Shown in pieces: positions 1 to 4,009 of a stretch of 5,669 nt of DNA. Every line of letters starts with the position of its first letter. Position 1 is the stretch's first letter. Source of the stretch: Natrinema soli (GTDB taxonomy: Archaea > Halobacteriota > Halobacteria > Halobacteriales > Natrialbaceae); NCBI RefSeq assembly GCF_028618695.1, contig NZ_JAQIVI010000305.1:1-5669 (forward strand), in the 5' to 3' direction. The position numbers and the translations under genes were made by a program. Under the pieces are notes generated by a model. The model was not told where the DNA came from. It did no database searches and saw nothing but the letters and a program-made list of their open reading frames with translations.

Positions 1-81
1 GACGAGGAGGCCCGCAGCGACCATCGCGGTGGCCACGACCGCACCGGCGAGCGCGCGCGTCCGAGCCGACGACAGCGACAT
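1..81 (-). CDS. 5' end of an unidentified gene with a hydrophobic N-terminus (partial)
   Basis: An ATG on the minus strand (complement of 79-81) opens a frame with no stop to the window edge. The 27 visible residues begin MSLSSARTRA and continue with an Ala/Val/Gly/Leu-rich stretch from about residue 11 to 27. A short positively charged head followed by a hydrophobic run suggests a Sec-type signal peptide or a first transmembrane helix. The codons are GC-rich with C or G in most third positions, as in the clear genes of the window. Upstream of the ATG I see only a weak TATA-like stretch and no Shine-Dalgarno match. Too little is visible to name a family. The tRNA gene upstream of it is divergently transcribed. 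Confidence 0.55.
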   Translation of the reverse strand, partial: MSLSSARTRALAGAVVATAMVAAGLLV

Positions 82-268
82 CGATCGACAATTTCGCTCG
101 AGTACTGAAACCTTTGTGTCTCTCGCAGGTCGAGTGACGATCGCATGGCGAGCGGATCTCGTGGGAACGTGATCGGCGACGCTCGCGGAACGAGCGGGTC
201 GAGTATCCGTCACTCCCTGGCCGCAATTCCGTGGGACACGGCCGCAGTCGCCGACCCAAAGGAAAGGG

Positions 269-278
269 CTTTTATAAT
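269..278 (+). promoter_or_regulatory. TATA-box promoter of the tRNA-Leu gene
   Basis: The sequence CTTTTATAAT is a strong archaeal TATA-like element in an otherwise GC-rich stretch. It is preceded by a purine-rich segment (AAAGGAAAGGG) that could be the TFB recognition element. A start about 26 nt downstream of the element's centre falls near 300, some 16 nt before the mature tRNA 5' end, which is reasonable for a tRNA precursor leader. The role is inferred from position and composition. Confidence 0.7.
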
Positions 279-315
279 CACACTGGATACGATTGAGTGC
301 AGACAGAGACCGCGA

Positions 316-400
<85 letters not shown>

Positions 401-407
401 TCGCACC

Positions 408-424
408 GGTGGACGATGTCCACC
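408..424. repeat. Perfect 7-bp palindrome with 3-nt centre, just after the tRNA
   Basis: GGTGGAC (408-414), centre GAT, GTCCACC (418-424). It lies 8 nt past the tRNA 3' end and could form a hairpin in the tRNA precursor trailer or help end transcription. No T-run follows directly, so a terminator role is a guess. Confidence 0.5.
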
Positions 425-436
425 ACGACCGATGCA

Positions 437-462
437 GGTGATCTCCCTTCGAGGACATCACC
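437..462. repeat. Second post-tRNA hairpin, 9 bp with one mismatch
   Basis: GGTGAT (437-442) pairs with ATCACC (457-462). Inside it a C-C mismatch (443/456) is followed by TCC (444-446) pairing with GGA (453-455) around the loop CTTCGA. It stands in tandem with the 408-424 palindrome downstream of the tRNA. Its function is unknown. Confidence 0.45.
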
Positions 463-510
463 CACGCATAATTCGTTCCGACGCTACACTGATGAGCGAC
501 GGCTTCGTGT

Positions 511-576
511 GACACTTGTTATAGTCGGCTCGTATGGAACAGTGGATTCTGATGAGAATACGGTGAACAAAGTGTC
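511..576. repeat. Inverted repeat with 10-bp arms enclosing about 45 bases
   Basis: GACACTTGTT (511-520) is complementary to AACAAAGTGTC (566-576) over 10 bp with a single bulged A. The enclosed bases are less GC-rich than the surroundings and include a TATA-like GTTATAG near 518-524. The arms could be terminal inverted repeats of a very small element or a stem in a transcript. No flanking target duplication is evident. Confidence 0.4.
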
Positions 577-595
577 CTGCTACCGTGGCAGCAGG
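576..595. repeat. Hairpin with 6-bp stem
   Basis: CCTGCT (576-581) pairs with AGCAGG (590-595) around an 8-nt interior, in which CC and GG could extend the stem past one mismatch. It begins where the 511-576 inverted repeat ends and precedes the palindrome array. Confidence 0.4.
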
Positions 596-624
596 GAATC
601 GCCACGCCCTCCCCAGCCGATTTC

Positions 625-674
625 TGCTCACGGCGGCTCCGCCGCCGTCTGTTCACGGGCGCGTAGCGCCCGTT
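625..674. repeat. Two tandem 25-bp units, each a palindrome with a 3-nt centre
   Basis: Unit 1 (625-649) is TGCTC, then ACGGCGGC (630-637), centre TCC, GCCGCCGT (641-648), C. Unit 2 (650-674) is TGTTC, then ACGGGCGC (655-662), centre GTA, GCGCCCGT (666-673), T. The two units are the same length and share the TG(C/T)TCACGG beginning. They differ at stem positions 5 and 6, and both changes are compensated on the opposite arm (C-G to G-C and G-C to C-G), so each palindrome stays perfect over 8 bp. The centres differ freely. This pattern points to upkeep of the symmetry and not of the sequence. Confidence 0.85.
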
Positions 675-682
675 CACTGGTC

Positions 683-787
683 TGCGAGGCCCACGGCCTC
701 GCAATATTCGCATGGTATGCGAGACCTCCGGTCTCGCACTATTCGGATGGTTCGCGGGACCGGAGGTCCCGCGCTAACGCTCACTCA
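683..787. repeat. Three 35-bp-spaced units, each a 9-bp palindrome with a 3-nt centre
   Basis: Palindrome A: TGCGAGGCC (683-691), centre CAC, GGCCTCGCA (695-703). B: TGCGAGACC (718-726), centre TCC, GGTCTCGCA (730-738). C: CGCGGGACC (753-761), centre GGA, GGTCCCGCG (765-773). Starts are exactly 35 bp apart. The 14-nt spacers after A and B match at 11 of 14 positions (xTATTCGxATGGTx), while the spacer after C has diverged. All stem differences are compensated: G-C to A-T between A and B, then T-A to C-G and A-T to G-C between B and C. No uncompensated stem change is present. The array continues the 25-bp units at 625-674. Whether it acts as RNA hairpins or as a DNA palindrome cannot be told from sequence alone. 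Confidence 0.87.
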
Positions 788-891
788 CTCCGTTCGTTCG
801 CTCATCCCTCGCGCAGTATCGGCGGCCGCCCTCGCTGTGCTCACGGTTCCCTGCAGTCACCGTTCGCTTTCCGAGGCGCGAACGTAGTGAG
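784..891. repeat. Dispersed inverted pair of the motif GAACGnAGTGAG
   Basis: CTCACTCCGTTC (784-795) is the reverse complement, at 11 of 12 positions, of GAACGTAGTGAG (880-891). The left copy lies in a run of 4-base direct repeats (CACTCACTC, then GTTCGTTCG). The right copy is largely the loop of the 872-898 hairpin. A perfect 10-bp palindrome GGCGGCCGCC (821-830) and a weaker one, ACGGT (843-847) with ACCGT (859-863), lie between them. Confidence 0.5.
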
Positions 892-911
892 CGCCTCGCG
901 ACCCTCGGTCG
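872..911. repeat. Two adjacent palindromes ending the symmetric region
   Basis: CGAGGCGC (872-879) pairs with GCGCCTCG (891-898) around an 11-nt loop. Immediately after it comes CGACC (899-903), centre CTC, GGTCG (907-911), again with a 3-nt centre like the main array. Past this point I see no further strong symmetry before the DUF420 gene, apart from a 5-bp pair GGAGT/ACTCC at 951-967. Confidence 0.55.
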
Positions 912-1048
912 GCCGACAGCGCGCGCCACCGCACACCGGTTGATCGGTCTGGAGTGATCCGTACTCCCTCTCTATGCCGTTTCTCGGATAGTAGCTCGAG
1001 TCCAGTGCGGAGAGTAACCACTTTCCCGTTCCGCTCGAACCACCACAC

Positions 1049-1612
1049 ATGGAATACGTCCCTCGAGAGCGCGTGCGCCTCCTTACCGGCGTGTTGAGCG
1101 TCGTGTCGCTGGCGGTCGTCTTCGCGGCCGCGGGCGGCCGGATTCCGTCCTCGAGCGTGCCGGCGGCACCGGAGCGGGTCATCGACGCGATCCCGCTCGT
1201 CAACGCCGTGCTCAGCGCCATAGCGATCGGGACGATCACGGTCGGTTGGCGGGCGATCCGCCGCGGCGAGATCGAGCGCCATCGGGTCGCAATGGTGTCC
1301 TCCTTCGGCCTGTTCGCGAGCTTTCTCGCGCTCTATCTCTACCGGCTGACCGTGACCGGCGGTCCGCAGGACTTTCCGGGACCGGCGGCCATCGAACAGT
1401 TCGTCTACCTGCCGATCCTGGCCGTTCACATTCTGCTGGCGATCGTCTGTATTCCGCTGCTGTACTACGTGCTGTTGCTCGCGGTCTCCCGTCCGATCGC
1501 GGAGCTGCCGGAAACGAGTCACGCCCGTATCGGTCGGATCGCGGCGACGCTGTGGCTGCTCTCCTTTTCGCTCGGAATCGTCGTGTTCGTGTTGCTCCAC
1601 GTCATCTACTGA
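1049..1612 (+). CDS. DUF420 family membrane protein (YozB/CtaM-like)
   Basis: A 187-residue integral membrane protein with five likely helices at about 8-28, 47-68, 80-101, 118-145 and 161-186. The pattern fits DUF420: Asn52 at the start of helix 2, the His-Arg pair H78-R79 before helix 3, H127 within helix 4 (AVHILLAI), H158 ahead of helix 5, and W169 in it; H184 is an extra near the end. The bacterial relative YozB/CtaM is needed for maturation of haem-copper oxidases, and conserved histidines suggest haem or metal handling; in haloarchaea the role is inferred. The ATG at 1049 fits the first helix well. No clear Shine-Dalgarno sequence or TATA box precedes it. It is transcribed towards the 65-residue gene at 1726-1923 and stands alone, not in an operon. 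Confidence 0.82.
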   Translation: MEYVPRERVRLLTGVLSVVSLAVVFAAAGGRIPSSSVPAAPERVIDAIPLVNAVLSAIAIGTITVGWRAIRRGEIERHRVAMVSSFGLFASFLALYLYRLTVTGGPQDFPGPAAIEQFVYLPILAVHILLAIVCIPLLYYVLLLAVSRPIAELPETSHARIGRIAATLWLLSFSLGIVVFVLLHVIY

Positions 1613-1624
1613 GACGGACTGCTG

Positions 1625-1639
1625 TCCCGATGGACGGGA
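1625..1639. terminator. Small hairpin between convergent genes (possible terminator)
   Basis: TCCCG (1625-1629) and CGGGA (1635-1639) form a 5-bp stem 12 nt after the DUF420 stop codon, in the 113-base gap between two convergent genes. There is no T-run, which archaeal termination usually needs, so the call is weak. Confidence 0.2.
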
Positions 1640-1725
1640 GCAACCGCAGGACGGTTCGCGGGTGCGCCGGAACTGATTTCCAACAGTCCGATTGAGGAGC
1701 GCGATCGATGGCCGAATCGACCGAC

Positions 1726-1923
1726 TCAGTCCAGAATATCGCCGATACGGCGCGGCTCACCCTGCAGGTTCGGCTGTTCGGCGACGATCTGCAACACCTC
1801 GTGGTCGGTCACGTCGTAGTAGGATTTTTCGGTTGCTTCCTCGATGAGCGCCTGCTCGAGGCGGAACTCGGTGCCTTCGTAGACGACGTCGACGCCCTCG
1901 TCGTCGAATGCGAGTGTAGTCAT
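1726..1923 (-). CDS. Small acidic haloarchaeal protein, probably DUF5800 family
   Basis: A 65-residue acidic protein from MTTLAFDDEGVDVVYEGTEF to EPRRIGDILD. I recognise this as the small haloarchaeal protein family catalogued as DUF5800; function is unknown. It has no cysteine, no signal peptide and no membrane helix, so it is likely cytosolic. The N-terminal third looks beta-rich (alternating V/D/E), followed by a helix around 22-32 (RLEQALIEEATEK) and another around 39-49 (TDHEVLQIVAE). The full length matches my memory of the family, so it is not truncated. The start is supported by a TATA-like TTTTACA about 26 nt upstream, which places transcription start at or next to the ATG. It is divergent from the polymer-forming protein gene. 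Confidence 0.8.
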   Translation of the reverse strand: MTTLAFDDEGVDVVYEGTEFRLEQALIEEATEKSYYDVTDHEVLQIVAEQPNLQGEPRRIGDILD

Positions 1924-1944
1924 GGCTGGTCGTATGCAGCGTGA

Positions 1945-1952
1945 GTGTAAAA
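1945..1952 (-). promoter_or_regulatory. TATA-like element for the DUF5800 gene
   Basis: On the minus strand the sequence reads TTTTACAC. Its centre is about 26 nt upstream of the ATG at 1923, the standard archaeal spacing, so the mRNA is predicted to be leaderless. There is no Shine-Dalgarno match between the element and the ATG, which agrees. Confidence 0.55.
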
Positions 1953-2038
1953 GCGAGGCGACTGTGCTCGGCGGCTGCAGGAGGCGAACGATCGGAGCGG
2001 CAGACGGGCGTCAGACGAACGACCGACGACGCGCGAGG

Positions 2039-2045
2039 TTTATTA
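2039..2045 (+). promoter_or_regulatory. TATA-like element for the polymer-forming protein gene
   Basis: TTTATTA lies in a GC-rich stretch with its centre at 2042. A start about 26-28 nt downstream falls at 2068-2070, directly before the GTG at 2071, suggesting a leaderless transcript. This spacing disfavours the in-frame TTG at 2059 as the start. The 1924-2070 interval is a divergent promoter region shared with the DUF5800 gene. Confidence 0.55.
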
Positions 2046-2070
2046 GGCGGTACTCCCTTTGGATGCGAGT

Positions 2071-2928
2071 GTGGCCTTCAGCAGGGATCCACTCGACGAA
2101 CTCGTCGTTCCCGACGGAACGGAAGCCCAGGAACGCGACCTCGTAACTGACGGGGACGTCCTCGTGGGCGGTCGTTCGACAATCGAGTTCGGCGTTCGCG
2201 GCCGAAACGTGCTGGCCGGCGAGAGCGCCGAGTTTCGCGGTGCTATCGAGGCCGACGGCGACTGCCGGCTCGACATGTGGTGTGACGTCGCGGAAAACGT
2301 GCTCGTCGGGCAGGACGCCTACATCGGCGAGCGCGTCCACATCGGCGGGAAGCTGAAAGTCGCGGGCGACCTCGATATCGGCGACGACGTCGAGATCGAG
2401 GAGGGGTTCGAGGCCAACGGCTGGATCGTCATTCGGAACCCGATGCCGACGATCGTTTTGCTCTTCGTCTACCTCAAACACCTCCTCCTGATCGGCGAGG
2501 AAGACGCCGCGCAACGGCTCATCTCCGAACTCGTCGACGAGGAAGACGACGAGCCGGAGACCGATCCGCTCGTCATTCCTCGGAACGCGACCGTCGGCGA
2601 CGACGCCTGGCGGGTCTCGACGCCCGCCACGATCGGCGACGACTGTCGACTTCACGGCAACGTCCGCGCGGAGACGATCGACGTCGGTGCCGATTGCAAC
2701 GTCTTCGGGAGCCTCCGGGCGCGCGAGGACGTCACCGTCGGCGACGGAACCCGCATCCACGGCGACGTGACCACTCGCGACGGCGATGTCACCATCGAAC
2801 GGGACGCCCGTATCCTCGGCGACGTCTCCTGTGACGACCTCGAGCTCGGGCCCGACGCCGAGGTCGACGGCACGATCCGTGCCGACGGCGAGATCACGAT
2901 GAGGACGACCGAACGCGAACGCGAGTAA
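2071..2928 (+). CDS. Bactofilin-like / polymer-forming cytoskeletal beta-helix protein
   Basis: A 285-residue acidic protein starting MAFSRDPLDELVVPDGT. Two blocks of short repeats with Gly-Asp turns (VGDDA, IGDDC, VGADC, VGDGT, GDVTI) at about 24-115 and 172-276 indicate a right-handed beta-helix, as in bactofilins (polymer-forming cytoskeletal proteins) or hexapeptide transferases. No catalytic His of an acyltransferase stands out, so a structural role is favoured. Between the blocks lies NPMPTIVLLFVYLKHLLLIG (123-142), hydrophobic enough to be a membrane-associated helix, then an acidic linker EEDDEPETD (157-165). The GTG at 2071 is chosen because of TATA spacing and remembered homologue starts; an in-frame TTG at 2059 would add four residues. 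The gene seems monocistronic: 216 bases separate it from etfB. Partners in the cell are unknown. Confidence 0.8.
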   Translation: MAFSRDPLDELVVPDGTEAQERDLVTDGDVLVGGRSTIEFGVRGRNVLAGESAEFRGAIEADGDCRLDMWCDVAENVLVGQDAYIGERVHIGGKLKVAGDLDIGDDVEIEEGFEANGWIVIRNPMPTIVLLFVYLKHLLLIGEEDAAQRLISELVDEEDDEPETDPLVIPRNATVGDDAWRVSTPATIGDDCRLHGNVRAETIDVGADCNVFGSLRAREDVTVGDGTRIHGDVTTRDGDVTIERDARILGDVSCDDLELGPDAEVDGTIRADGEITMRTTERERE

Positions 2929-3061
2929 CGCGAGCCGTCCACCGCCGCTCCGTTCGATCCATCCCCGGTCGCTGTCGAAACGCTTGCTAACACGGGTCGT
3001 CCCTCCGATTCAATTCGGCTCTCGAAAACGGACTCCCCCGAATACCACCCCCTGTCGGCGA

Positions 3062-3083
3062 TTTTAACCCCTATCCTTAATAC
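3062..3083 (+). promoter_or_regulatory. Promoter region of the etfB-etfA-fixC operon
   Basis: An AT-rich patch in a GC-rich gap contains two TATA-like stretches, TTTTAA (3062-3067) and TTAATA (3078-3083). Using the usual spacing they predict starts near 3091 or 3106, giving a 5' leader of about 40-55 nt, which agrees with the presence of a Shine-Dalgarno sequence before etfB. A short direct repeat ATACT-G-ATACT (3080-3090) overlaps the second element and could be part of a regulator site. Confidence 0.45.
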
Positions 3084-3134
3084 TGATACTATGAAAAGGT
3101 CTCACAGGCATGATAAACACAGACACGCACAGGC

Positions 3135-3140
3135 GGAGGT
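3135..3140 (+). promoter_or_regulatory. Shine-Dalgarno sequence that fixes the etfB start
   Basis: GGAGGT stands 4 nt before the ATG at 3145. It decides for this start over the in-frame ATG at 3091, which would prepend 18 His/Arg/Lys-rich residues unlike any ETF beta subunit. Confidence 0.75.
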
Positions 3141-3144
3141 ATTC

Positions 3145-4008
3145 ATGCGGTCGATCGTACTGACGAAAGGCGTTCCGGACTTCTCGGAGGGAGCCGTCTC
3201 GTTCGACGAGGACGGCCACCTCGAGCGCGGGAAGACGCCGACGGTGATGAATCCGAACGACGAGTTCGCGCTGCAGGCGGCGCTCCAGACCAAGGTGCGC
3301 CACGGCGGCCACGTCAGCGGGATGAGCATGGGACCGCCGGGGTACGCCGACGTCCTGAAAGGGGCGATGGAGACGGTCTACACCGACGACAGCTACCTGC
3401 TCTCGGACCGCGAACTGGCCGCCTCCGACACGTGGGCGACGGCGATTACGCTCAGCGCCGGCCTCGAGATGTGTCAGGAAAACGTTGCCGACGTCGACAT
3501 CGTGTTCGCGGGGTTCAAGACGGCGGACGGCGAGACCGGACAGACCGGTCCGCAGGCCTGCTGGGCGATGGATTGGCCGATCGTCACCCACGTGATCGCG
3601 CTCGACATCGACCCCGAGGAACGGACGCTACGCGCGAAACGACTCGTCGAGGGCGATGTCGACGAGATCGAGACGGTCGAAGCGCCCTTACCCTGTTTCG
3701 TCGTCACCGATCCCGAGTTCGAGCCGACGTATCGAAAGGCCTCACACAGGCTGACGCACAAAGAGCTGCGAGCCGAAACCGAGGAACGAGCCACCGAGCA
3801 CGACGAGTACCTGACGACGTGGGATCACGAGGACCTGAACCTCGATCCCGACTATATCGGACTCGACGGCTCGCCGACGATCGTCTCGTCGGTCGATCCG
3901 ATCCCCAAAGCGCCCTCGGAACGGGAGGCGACGATGATCGATCCCGACGGCGGCATGAGCGAGGTACTCGAGGAGATGCAGCCCTACGCCGCGGAGGCGG
4001 GTGATTGA
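3145..4008 (+). CDS. etfB: Electron transfer flavoprotein subunit beta (FixA-type)
   Basis: A 287-residue ETF beta subunit, which pairs with EtfA to shuttle electrons from acyl-CoA dehydrogenases or NADH to the FixC/ETF-quinone oxidoreductase. Visible features: the N-terminal strand MRSIVLTKGVPDF; MNPNDEFALQAAL (35-47); the SMGPPGYADVL loop (61-71) contacting nucleotide; LLSDRELAASDTWATA (85-100), resembling the (S/T)DRxFAGxDTxATS motif of bifurcating ETFs; DGETGQTGP (128-136), the conserved DxxxxQxGP loop; and LDGSPTIV (240-247) near the end. The usual NxPRYxxLP segment is replaced by EPTYRKASHR (193-202). Length is ordinary for the longer FixA-type subunits. The TGA lies one base before the etfA ATG, so the two are surely co-transcribed and translationally coupled. 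Family assignment is secure; bifurcation is inferred from motif likeness. Confidence 0.95.
   Translation: MRSIVLTKGVPDFSEGAVSFDEDGHLERGKTPTVMNPNDEFALQAALQTKVRHGGHVSGMSMGPPGYADVLKGAMETVYTDDSYLLSDRELAASDTWATAITLSAGLEMCQENVADVDIVFAGFKTADGETGQTGPQACWAMDWPIVTHVIALDIDPEERTLRAKRLVEGDVDEIETVEAPLPCFVVTDPEFEPTYRKASHRLTHKELRAETEERATEHDEYLTTWDHEDLNLDPDYIGLDGSPTIVSSVDPIPKAPSEREATMIDPDGGMSEVLEEMQPYAAEAGD
4000..4005 (+). promoter_or_regulatory. Shine-Dalgarno sequence of etfA inside the end of etfB
   Basis: GGTGAT, complementary to the ATCACC part of the archaeal 16S 3' end, lies 4 nt before the ATG at 4010. It favours that ATG over the in-frame GTG at 4001, which would lie inside the Shine-Dalgarno match and add three residues. 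Confidence 0.6.
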
Positions 4009-4009
4009 A

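Larger units (their letters stand above)
401..1048. other. Palindrome-rich intergenic region without a credible gene
   Basis: About 650 bases separate the tRNA from the DUF420 gene. Several frames stay open here, but their translations are rich in Arg, Ser, His and Pro, lack haloarchaeal acidity, and arise from reading through GC-rich inverted repeats. I find no frame with convincing codon bias or a promoter-start pair. The content is nearly all symmetric DNA: two hairpins just after the tRNA, a longer inverted repeat at 511-576, a hairpin at 576-595, five three-nt-centre palindromes at 625-773, and more inverted motifs to 911. The last ~100 bases before 1049 presumably hold the promoter of the DUF420 gene, but no clear TATA box is visible. 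Confidence 0.75.

Noticed and set aside
534..566. Ten-codon frame starting ATG within the 511-576 inverted repeat
   Set aside because: It is too short, with no Shine-Dalgarno sequence or conserved context; probably chance.
625..787. CRISPR array
   Set aside because: Units are palindromes with short, partly conserved spacers of 14 nt and varying stems. CRISPR repeats are near identical with unique spacers of 30 nt or more, and no cas gene is present.
857..1600. Minus-strand open frame of 247 codons
   Set aside because: It lies antisense to the clear DUF420 gene and its composition (Arg, Gln, Asp, His) is typical of antisense frames in GC-rich DNA.
2011..2760. Minus-strand open frame of 249 codons
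   Set aside because: It is antisense to the beta-helix protein gene, whose sense translation has clear repeats; the antisense acidity comes from complementary GAC/GTC-type codons.
3091..3144. Upstream in-frame ATG for etfB adding 18 residues
   Set aside because: The added residues are His/Arg/Lys-rich and unlike ETF beta; a good Shine-Dalgarno sequence sits just before the ATG at 3145.
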